The notes under the pieces are model-generated. The model was not told the DNA's origin, did no database searches, and worked only from the letters and a program-made list of their open reading frames with translations. A DNA stretch of 11,522 nucleotides from Candidatus Aenigmatarchaeota archaeon. Its GTDB lineage: Archaea > Aenigmatarchaeota > Aenigmatarchaeia > Aenigmatarchaeales > Aenigmatarchaeaceae. Shown here one piece after another: positions 7,047-11,322 of the stretch. Location: contig JAQUSH010000014.1 in assembly GCA_028715225.1 (NCBI GenBank), positions 1 through 11,522 of the forward strand, written 5' to 3'. Numbering within the stretch: the stretch's first letter is position 1; each line of letters opens with the position of its first letter. The position numbers and the translations under genes were made by a program.

Positions 7047-7048
7047 GG

Positions 7049-7057
7049 TTTATATTT
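7049..7057 (+). promoter_or_regulatory. TATA box of gene 7078-7440
   Basis: TTTATATTT is centred 25 bp upstream of the ATG at 7078, beginning just after the rpoL-like stop codon. A leaderless start is predicted. Confidence 0.6.
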
Positions 7058-7077
7058 CTAAACTGTATACATTTTAT

Positions 7078-7440
7078 ATGGAAGATAGATATCAACTTAT
7101 TGCAGACGCCCATGAAAAGGCTATGAATTTCTTCAAAACTTCTAAAAAGAGAAGTGTTTCTTATCCAGTTGATCCAAAATTTAATAGAAAAATCAAAACA
7201 CCATACATCAAAAAAATATCAGCATGGGAAGAATTTTCTGACGGGATTGAATATGAAGTTGAAAAGAAGGCAATGACGAAAATGGAAGATGCACAAGAAT
7301 TTTTAAACTTCTTTACTGAATTAGAAGAGAATCCGAGATGCATTGAAGAACAGGAAGAACTTACAAGAGAGATTGAAGACATGATATATGTGAAACCAGA
7401 TGATATTGATTTGCATAAGCCTTTTACAATAATAAGTTAA
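7078..7440 (+). CDS. Hypothetical protein, charged and helical
   Basis: I do not recognise this 120-residue protein. It lacks a signal peptide, membrane helices and cysteine clusters (one Cys, in NPRCIEE). The N-terminal 60 residues are basic (KTSKKRS, NRKIKTPYIKK), while the C-terminal half is acidic and helical (MEDAQEFLNFFTELEENP, then EEQEELTREIEDM). That charge split could support self-association or binding of a partner, but this is only an impression. It has its own promoter, and another promoter follows directly after the stop, so it is probably transcribed alone or with its equally unrecognised neighbour at 7471. Codon use resembles that of the flanking genes. Confidence 0.65.
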   Translation: MEDRYQLIADAHEKAMNFFKTSKKRSVSYPVDPKFNRKIKTPYIKKISAWEEFSDGIEYEVEKKAMTKMEDAQEFLNFFTELEENPRCIEEQEELTREIEDMIYVKPDDIDLHKPFTIIS

Positions 7441-7441
7441 G

Positions 7442-7450
7442 TTTATAATT
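7442..7450 (+). promoter_or_regulatory. TATA box that fixes the start of gene 7471-8082
   Basis: TTTATAATT is centred 25 bp upstream of the ATG at 7471. It supports that ATG over an in-frame TTG at 7453, which would lie only about 7 bp from the TATA centre, upstream of any likely transcription start. Confidence 0.6.
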
Positions 7451-7470
7451 CTTTGCTGTTAATTATATTT

Positions 7471-8082
7471 ATGGCACGAGCACTTTGTCATGTTCCTGAA
7501 AATGAAAGATACAGTGAAGAAGATATTGAACTTCTAAGAAAAACAATTGGACTGGACTGGATGGATGGTGGAGACCCAATATATGGTTTCCCAACAGCAT
7601 TAGAAATCCCAGAATCATATGAGATTCTTCTAAGTTTACATGAAACAGGTAAAATGCCAATTCCATCTAACGATTTGCCTTATTATAAAATTAAAGAAAA
7701 GGTAGATGCTTATCAAAATGCGCTAGAAGAATTACAACGAGATCATGTAGTTGATTACAAAATGAGAATAAAACCGAAATTTGAAAAGAATCTTGATTTG
7801 ATTTTCATGATAGACCGTGAGAAACTAAAAGGATATTTCCAGCAAATAAGAGTCGAATTAGCAGAAAGTGCTGATGATATGCAGCGGAGCATGCAACCGA
7901 CTGCTGAACAGATGCTTAGACCAATAGGTGCTTCAGCGCAAGATAAAGATGCAGAAAAAAGAACTGAGATACTCGAATTAATCAGAACTGTAAGAGAACA
8001 TAAATTAACACCTGAAGAAGAGAGAAGATACAGAGAAATGAGCGGCATATATTCTGATTTTTCTGATGAATTTACAATTTAA
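7471..8082 (+). CDS. Hypothetical protein, helical, C-terminal coiled-coil tendency
   Basis: I do not recognise this 203-residue protein. It begins MARALCHVPENERYSEEDIE and contains a Gly/Pro/aromatic-rich segment (LDWMDGGDPIYGFPTALEIPES, residues about 28-49) followed by long charged helices from about 66 to the end. The helices include YKIKEKVDAYQNALEEL, a Met/Gln-rich stretch near 135-155 (DDMQRSMQPTAEQMLRP) and EKRTEILELIRTVREHKLTPEEERRYREM. No catalytic motif, metal-binding cluster, signal peptide or membrane helix is visible. The LTPEEERRY segment is a generic helix cap. The start at 7471 rather than an upstream TTG is chosen from the TATA position. It follows gene 7078-7440 by 30 bp, and the signal peptidase promoter overlaps its stop codon. 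Confidence 0.65.
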   Translation: MARALCHVPENERYSEEDIELLRKTIGLDWMDGGDPIYGFPTALEIPESYEILLSLHETGKMPIPSNDLPYYKIKEKVDAYQNALEELQRDHVVDYKMRIKPKFEKNLDLIFMIDREKLKGYFQQIRVELAESADDMQRSMQPTAEQMLRPIGASAQDKDAEKRTEILELIRTVREHKLTPEEERRYREMSGIYSDFSDEFTI

Positions 8083-8086
8083 ATAA
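8078..8086 (+). promoter_or_regulatory. TATA box of the signal peptidase gene
   Basis: TTTAAATAA is centred 25 bp before the ATG at 8107 and contains the stop codon of the preceding gene (8080-8082). Confidence 0.6.
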
Positions 8087-8106
8087 TACTATAACATATT
8101 TCTATT

Positions 8107-8718
8107 ATGTCTTACAAAGAGCTAAAAGCTAAATGGGACAAGCTTACTTCAGGCTGGTTTGGTTTGCTAATCTACATATTTGTAGGTTATGTTGTTGCAT
8201 TCGGAGCTATTACTTTATCTGGTATCGTGCTTCAGACAGATACTCCTATCGTATCTGTATTCTCATGCAGCATGGAGCATACTTCTAACTCTTTATGCGA
8301 ACTTTCTCCTCAGCCTACATCTCCAAATTATATTTGTGGCCAGAATGCATTGAATTATGATAATTCTTTTGGATCTTACTGGAAGACATGCGGTTCATGG
8401 TATGCAGATCGTGGATACACGCAAGAGAATTTCAGAAAATGGATATTTCCTGACGGATTCTCTGTCGGAGACATGCTGATTGTTCAGAGAGGAGACTACA
8501 AAGTCGGTGACATTGTTGTTTATACCTCGCCTATGGGCTATCCTATCATACATCGTGTAGTGAAAGTTGAAGGTGATACGCTGATAGTTAAAGGTGATAG
8601 GAATCCAGTAGCAGATCAGCCTATATCTAAGAATTTAGTTCATGGAAAAGCAGTGTTTTTGTTTCCTCTTTTAGGATGGGTTAAATTAGGATTTTCTATG
8701 ATAACAGGAATTGTTTAA
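8107..8718 (+). CDS. Archaeal signal peptidase I (S26B) with a cysteine-containing insertion
   Basis: This membrane-anchored protease removes signal peptides from exported proteins on the outer face of the membrane. Box B is VFSCSMEH, with the catalytic Ser55. Box D contains IIHRVVKVEGD with His149 in place of the bacterial Lys, and box E is KGDRNPVADQ with Asp164 and Asp170. This is the archaeal/eukaryotic Ser-His-Asp arrangement. A membrane helix covers about 18-42, and a hydrophobic C-terminal segment about 182-203 may be a second anchor. Between the catalytic Ser and the next conserved block (FPDGFSVGDMLIVQ, 114-127) lie about 57 extra residues. In simpler archaeal signal peptidases the equivalent gap is only some 10 residues. 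The insert carries Cys64, Cys77 and Cys95 and is Trp/Tyr/Asn-rich (SYWKTCGSWYADRGY). A fourth cysteine, Cys54, is next to the nucleophile. I recall similar inserts in DPANN homologues. Confidence 0.93.
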   Translation: MSYKELKAKWDKLTSGWFGLLIYIFVGYVVAFGAITLSGIVLQTDTPIVSVFSCSMEHTSNSLCELSPQPTSPNYICGQNALNYDNSFGSYWKTCGSWYADRGYTQENFRKWIFPDGFSVGDMLIVQRGDYKVGDIVVYTSPMGYPIIHRVVKVEGDTLIVKGDRNPVADQPISKNLVHGKAVFLFPLLGWVKLGFSMITGIV

Positions 8719-8719
8719 C

Positions 8720-8733
8720 TACCCAAAGGGGTA
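8720..8733 (+). terminator. Small GC hairpin after the signal peptidase stop
   Basis: TACCC-AAAG-GGGTA forms a 5-bp stem with a 4-nt loop 2 bases after the stop codon. There is no long T-run after it, so it may be only a 3'-end stabiliser or a chance hairpin. Confidence 0.25.
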
Positions 8734-8807
8734 AATAAGGCTTAAACTGAAGTAACTCGTTCTAACCACATGCTTGAATTAACAACGCAAAATCAGGAAT
8801 GCCAAGA

Positions 8808-8815
8808 TTTATATA
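8808..8815 (+). promoter_or_regulatory. TATA box of the HTH-MNT/HEPN operon
   Basis: TTTATATA is centred about 42 bp upstream of the ATG at 8854. Transcription would begin near 8837, leaving a leader of about 17 nt. The element lies inside a possible 28-codon N-terminal extension beginning at 8770, which argues against that longer start. Confidence 0.55.
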
Positions 8816-8830
8816 TTACTTTAAGTAATA
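8814..8830 (+). repeat. Operator-like dyad 1 (TATTAC-N5-GTAATA)
   Basis: A perfect 6-bp inverted repeat, TATTAC at 8814-8819 and GTAATA at 8825-8830, overlaps the downstream edge of the TATA box. A regulator bound here would block TBP or TFB. Confidence 0.6.
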
Positions 8831-8834
8831 ATAC

Positions 8835-8851
8835 TATTACAAAAGGTAATA
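8835..8851 (+). repeat. Operator-like dyad 2 (TATTAC-N5-GTAATA)
   Basis: The same dyad is repeated with identical half-sites and spacing, TATTAC at 8835-8840 and GTAATA at 8846-8851. It is exactly 21 bp from the first copy, so both lie on one face of the helix. It covers the predicted transcription start and includes part of the AGGT ribosome site. In RNA it could form a 6-bp stem with an AAAAG loop. Confidence 0.6.
8844..8847 (+). promoter_or_regulatory. Shine-Dalgarno site deciding the HTH-MNT start
   Basis: AGGT (within AAAAGGTAAT) ends 6 bases before the ATG at 8854 and matches part of the anti-Shine-Dalgarno complement GGAGGTGAT. It supports 8854 over the in-frame ATG at 8770. Confidence 0.5.
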
Positions 8852-8853
8852 CT

Positions 8854-9420
8854 ATGAACAGTGAAATAAAGATAATAAAACTATTGTTAGATGAAAGGGA
8901 TAAATTCACAATAAAGAAGATATCAGAACTTCTAAATATCAATTATAGAATAGCTCATGAACAAATAATGAAACTTGGAAAAGACGGAATAATCAAAATA
9001 ACAAAGGCAGGCAATTCCAGCATATGCGAACTAAATAACAGGTTTGATCAGAGAATTTTCGAGGCAGAATATTCAAGAAGAGAAGAGATGTTAAAAAACA
9101 AAGACCTGTTAGTGCTTCATAACAGATTATCAGAACTAAAGTTCTCATTTATTGTATTATTGTTCGGTTCATATGCAAAAAGAACAGCTGATAAAAATTC
9201 AGATATAGACATCTTAGCGATCGGCGGAGATGAAAAAGAAATAAAAACAACAATCGCGCTGCTGCCAGATAAAATACACTTAACATCAATAAGCTTTGAA
9301 AACTTTATACATATGGCAAAAAGCAAAGAATTCACAGTCGTGAGCGAAGCGATGAAAAATAACATTATTTTGATTGGTATAGAAGAATATTACAGGCTGG
9401 TTAAAAATGCTGAGCAATGA
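8854..9420 (+). CDS. Winged-helix / minimal nucleotidyltransferase (MNT) fusion, antitoxin type
   Basis: This 188-residue protein has two parts. Residues about 3-62 are a winged helix-turn-helix (EIKIIKLLLDERDKFTIKKI, then SELLNINYRIAHEQIMKLGKDG). Residues about 85-165 are a minimal nucleotidyltransferase with the signature FGSYAKRTADKNSDIDILAIG: Gly105-Ser106 and the metal-binding Asp117 and Asp119. The third acidic residue expected one strand later is not obvious, because IHLTSIS (141-147) occupies that region. MNT proteins paired with HEPN proteins act as antitoxins, in studied cases by adenylylating the HEPN partner. The start at 8854 is chosen from the ribosome site and TATA position; an ATG at 8770 would place the promoter inside the gene. 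The last 14 bp overlap the HEPN gene. Two operator-like dyads in the promoter fit autoregulation by the winged helix. Confidence 0.9.
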   Translation: MNSEIKIIKLLLDERDKFTIKKISELLNINYRIAHEQIMKLGKDGIIKITKAGNSSICELNNRFDQRIFEAEYSRREEMLKNKDLLVLHNRLSELKFSFIVLLFGSYAKRTADKNSDIDILAIGGDEKEIKTTIALLPDKIHLTSISFENFIHMAKSKEFTVVSEAMKNNIILIGIEEYYRLVKNAEQ

Positions 9421-9937
9421 CAGAATTAAAGAAGCTGAAAACAACGTAAAATCTTATTTAGATGAAGGCCTGCTTAAGAAAACAAAGATGAATAAAAATA
9501 TAATGGATATTCTGATAAAAAATTCTATGGAAAGCCTGAGAGTAGCTGAAGAAATTAACCAAAAGAATCTGTCTGAACTTTGGACGATTGTGTGCTCATA
9601 TTATGCGATGTATTATTACGCGAACGCCGTTCTTTTAAAAATCGGTTTCAAGGTTGGAGAAAAGATTGTTCATAAAGTGACAGCTGACGCGATGCTTGTT
9701 TACATAAGAGGAAAATTAAAAGACAGCTTGATTGAAGAATACGAAGAAACAAAAGAAGAGGCGTTGAATCTGGCCGGAATAAAGGCAGACTCGTTAATAG
9801 AATCATTTGAGTTTGAAAGAATCAAAAGAGGAATAATTCAGTATAATACAATAGAAATTGAAAAGCATTCAAAAGCGAAAACTTCGCTGCAAAGAGCAAA
9901 AGAATTCATAAAAGAAATGGAAAAATTGATTATTTAA
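9407..9937 (+). CDS. HEPN domain protein, partner of the MNT gene
   Basis: HEPN proteins are all-helical. In toxin-antitoxin pairs they act as RNases through an R-x4-6-H motif and are controlled by an MNT partner. The 176-residue product shows the core helix CSYYAMYYYANAVLLKIGFK (63-82) with H-K at 89-90, then a long charged helix and a C-terminal bundle ending KTSLQRAKEFIKEMEKL. This is the archaeal COG1895/COG2250-like form. In the position expected for R-x4-6-H the sequence reads RIKRGIIQYNT (138-148): Arg141 is followed by Tyr146, and no His stands in register. It may therefore be catalytically altered or a substrate-binding version. The R-x3-Q-Y pattern is one I associate with archaeal members of the family, so it need not be damage. 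The ATG at 9407 overlaps the MNT stop by 14 bp, so translation is probably coupled. Confidence 0.88.
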   Translation: MLSNDRIKEAENNVKSYLDEGLLKKTKMNKNIMDILIKNSMESLRVAEEINQKNLSELWTIVCSYYAMYYYANAVLLKIGFKVGEKIVHKVTADAMLVYIRGKLKDSLIEEYEETKEEALNLAGIKADSLIESFEFERIKRGIIQYNTIEIEKHSKAKTSLQRAKEFIKEMEKLII

Positions 9938-9948
9938 ATATCTATTAT

Positions 9949-9968
9949 ATACTAATAATTATTAGTAT
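9949..9968 (+). repeat. 20-bp perfect palindrome
   Basis: The half-site ATACTAATAA is followed directly by its exact reverse complement. It begins 11 bp after the HEPN stop codon. It could be an operator for a dimeric regulator, an attachment site or part of a transcript end. Its half-site differs from the TATTAC operator of the operon. Confidence 0.5.
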
Positions 9969-9973
9969 GATCC

Positions 9974-9996
9974 CCAGTGATCCTACGGGTTGCTGG
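9974..9996 (+). other. Hairpin-forming element after the MNT-HEPN operon
   Basis: CCAGTGATCC, loop TAC, GGGTTGCTGG would form a 10-bp stem in RNA, with seven Watson-Crick pairs and three G-U pairs. The G-U pairs are stable only in RNA with this strand sense, which favours an RNA role on the plus strand. It is a local island of higher GC in an AT-rich gap. It may be a structured 3' end or a small RNA. Confidence 0.35.
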
Positions 9997-10097
9997 ATGT
10001 TAATTTAATCAACAAAGACTTTTTTGAAAGAAGTTTATTAAAGTAGAAATTCTTAACAACAATAGCAATGTCTAAGAACTAGACAATATAAAAATAC

Positions 10098-10107
10098 TTA
10101 TATAAAT
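10098..10107 (+). promoter_or_regulatory. TATA box of the winged-helix regulator gene
   Basis: TTATATAAAT is centred about 26 bp before the ATG at 10129, one of the best TATA matches in the window. A leaderless start is predicted. Confidence 0.65.
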
Positions 10108-10128
10108 CCAGAAAATAAAACGACAAAT

Positions 10129-10461
10129 ATGATAAATCCTAAAACGCCATTTATATGCCTTTTTGGTGAAACACCATTCATAAAAGCACTAGACTTTTTC
10201 CTGACATATGATGATTTTGATTACTCTAAATGCCAGGTTGCTGAAGAGACTGGCGTTGCTAGAATGACTATGGATAATGTATGGAATGAACTAATCAGAA
10301 AACAGATAATAGTTAAAACACGGGTAATAGGACGGGCTGAAATGTATAAGCTTAACAAAAAGAGCCAGATAGTTAAAGTTCTTTTGGATTTTGACATGAA
10401 ACTTTGCTCTTCTGCTGTTAGAAACGAACTGGTATCTGTTAAAAATTCTGTTATAGTATAG
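10129..10461 (+). CDS. Winged helix-turn-helix transcriptional regulator
   Basis: This 110-residue protein matches a common small archaeal winged-helix family whose members read roughly 'T-P-x-I-x-L-F-G-x-T-P-x-x-K-x-L-D-F-x-L ... D-Y-S ... A ... x-V-W-x-x-L ... G-R-A ... Y-K-L-N'. Here FICLFGETPFIKALDFFL (8-25), DYSKCQVAEETGVARMTM (31-48) as the helix-turn-helix, VWNELIRKQIIVKTRVIGRA (51-70) as recognition helix and wing, and EMYKLNKKSQIVKVLLDF (71-88) are all present. It is cytoplasmic and should bind DNA as a dimer. Targets are unknown. It could act on its own promoter or on the palindrome region upstream, which separates it from the MNT-HEPN operon. The C-terminal 20 residues are less conserved and serine/valine-rich. 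Confidence 0.85.
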   Translation: MINPKTPFICLFGETPFIKALDFFLTYDDFDYSKCQVAEETGVARMTMDNVWNELIRKQIIVKTRVIGRAEMYKLNKKSQIVKVLLDFDMKLCSSAVRNELVSVKNSVIV

Positions 10462-10462
10462 A

Positions 10463-10470
10463 TTTAAATA
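10463..10470 (+). promoter_or_regulatory. TATA box of the tfs gene
   Basis: TTTAAATA follows the regulator stop codon by 1 bp and is centred about 30 bp before the GTG at 10496. This is slightly longer than the 25-28 bp seen at neighbouring genes. Confidence 0.5.
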
Positions 10471-10495
10471 CTTCTCTGAATATTGTTTAGGAAAG

Positions 10496-10825
10496 GTGAA
10501 TAATATAGAATTCTGCGATAAATGCGGTTCAGTTCTGGTCCCGCTAAAGGGAAGCTTAGTGTGCCGTAAGTGTGGAAAGAAGAAGAACGTTAAAGACAAG
10601 AAAGGGTTTAAGCTGAGTGTTTCTACTTTTAAGAAACCTGAAAAGATCATAGTTGTTGACAAAAAATCTAACATTGAGATACTTCCAAGAACTGAGGCTT
10701 CATGCCCTAAATGCGATCATCCTGAAGCTTTCTGGTGGACGCAGCAGACTCGTGCTGCAGATGAGCCTCCTACTAGATTCTATAGATGTTGTAAATGTGG
10801 ACACACTTGGAGAGAATATAGCTAA
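10496..10825 (+). CDS. tfs: Transcription factor S (TFIIS/RPB9-like cleavage factor)
   Basis: Archaeal TFS enters the RNA polymerase secondary channel and stimulates cleavage of backtracked RNA. Numbering from the GTG (109 residues), two zinc ribbons are complete: Cys7, Cys10, Cys23, Cys26 at the N-terminus and Cys70, Cys73, Cys98, Cys101 at the C-terminus. The acidic pair that activates cleavage is present in RAADEPPTRFYR (Asp89-Glu90). This points to an active TFS rather than one of the inactive paralogues. The start is uncertain. GTG at 10496 is the only standard initiation codon close to the conserved EFCDKCGS. In most family members the Met directly precedes this segment, and here that codon is ATA (10505), with AGGTGA 5 bases upstream. 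The GTG lies near the predicted transcription start, so a nearly leaderless GTG is the simplest reading. Confidence 0.93.
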   Translation: MNNIEFCDKCGSVLVPLKGSLVCRKCGKKKNVKDKKGFKLSVSTFKKPEKIIVVDKKSNIEILPRTEASCPKCDHPEAFWWTQQTRAADEPPTRFYRCCKCGHTWREYS

Positions 10826-10890
10826 ACCATTTTACCAGCGTAATCGTTTGATACCAGTTGAATATCGCTAGTTCTCAGTTGCTAGAAAGG

Positions 10891-10900
10891 TTTATATATC
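10891..10900 (+). promoter_or_regulatory. TATA box of gene 10923-11303
   Basis: TTTATATATC is centred about 28 bp upstream of the ATG at 10923, predicting a leaderless transcript. Confidence 0.6.
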
Positions 10901-10905
10901 TTTAG

Positions 10906-10919
10906 TTACTATAAAGTAA
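10906..10919 (+). repeat. Dyad at the predicted transcription start of gene 10923
   Basis: TTACT-ATAA-AGTAA is a perfect 5-bp inverted repeat between the TATA box and the start codon. Its right half extends to GTAATA (10916-10921), the same half-site as in the two MNT-HEPN operator dyads, but the spacing between TTAC and GTAA is 6 rather than 5. Confidence 0.35.
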
Positions 10920-10922
10920 TAT

Positions 10923-11303
10923 ATGAAAACTCCAAAATTCATAGATGAAAGAGATAAGGGAAATTTAGATAAGTTGACAAAATATCTGGAAGATCTAGGT
11001 ATGGTTTTAGAAGTTAGAGGAACTGCTGCACAAAAGACAGAGTATGCAGATATTGATATTTTGGCAAGAGGAAATGCAGATATGATTGCTGGAGCGCTTA
11101 CTGGTTTGTTTGGTTCTAGACAACAAAGAGGTGGAAAGGAGATAGCATCATTCCCAGAAAAATATAAATTAACTAAGTATAATATTAGAAATGTAGGTCA
11201 AGAAGTTAGATATGTCTCCGAAGTTGCGACTCAGCGACTTTTAGTTGCATATGATAATAGTTTCTTTGACATATCATTTAAGGCAGATAACCAAATTAAG
11301 TAA
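10923..11303 (+). CDS. Small nucleotidyltransferase-like protein of unknown function
   Basis: This 126-residue protein carries a minimal nucleotidyltransferase-type signature, RGTAAQKTEYADIDILARG (residues 32-50): a Gly-Thr pair, an 8-residue gap, then Asp-Ile-Asp. A predicted helix precedes it (DKGNLDKLTKYLEDLG, 11-26) and a helix follows (NADMIAGALTGLFGSR). A later strand, FFDISFKA, holds an Asp that could be the third metal ligand, as in the DNA polymerase beta fold. Thr replaces the more usual Ser after Gly. The protein is longer than bare MNT antitoxins, and I see no HEPN gene next to it. The family assignment rests on this motif and predicted topology only. It is preceded by its own TATA box and converges on the minus-strand gene at 11323 with a 19-bp gap. 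Function unknown. Confidence 0.7.
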   Translation: MKTPKFIDERDKGNLDKLTKYLEDLGMVLEVRGTAAQKTEYADIDILARGNADMIAGALTGLFGSRQQRGGKEIASFPEKYKLTKYNIRNVGQEVRYVSEVATQRLLVAYDNSFFDISFKADNQIK

Positions 11304-11322
11304 TTTGTTCATTTGATTATTT

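Larger units (their letters stand above)
9938..10128. other. 191-bp intergenic region with palindrome and hairpin
   Basis: No ORF or recognised RNA gene was found. In order it holds a 20-bp perfect palindrome (9949-9968), a 10-bp imperfect hairpin (9974-9996), a T6 run (10019-10025), the short dyad GTCTA-N5-TAGAC (10070-10084) and the TATA box of the next gene (10098-10107). It is the longest gene-free stretch in the window after re-annotation. Confidence 0.6.

Noticed and set aside
7453..7470. An in-frame TTG at 7453 as start of the gene ending at 8082.
   Set aside because: It lies only about 7 bp from the TATA centre, upstream of the expected transcription start. The ATG at 7471 is at the spacing seen for the other genes.
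8770..8853. An in-frame ATG at 8770 that would lengthen the HTH-MNT protein by 28 residues.
   Set aside because: The extension would contain the TATA box and both operator dyads, has low-complexity polar content, and starts upstream of any plausible transcription start. The ATG at 8854 has a ribosome site.
9969..10000. A C/D box guide RNA in the gap after the HEPN gene (TGATC and GGATG look roughly like C boxes).
   Set aside because: No proper RUGAUGA C box or CUGA D box at the right spacing was found, so only an unspecified hairpin is reported.
10826..10890. A possible small RNA or ORF between tfs and the nucleotidyltransferase-like gene, including repeated GCTAG.
   Set aside because: The two GCTAG copies are short direct repeats, no ORF of useful length is open with a start signal, and no stable structure was seen.
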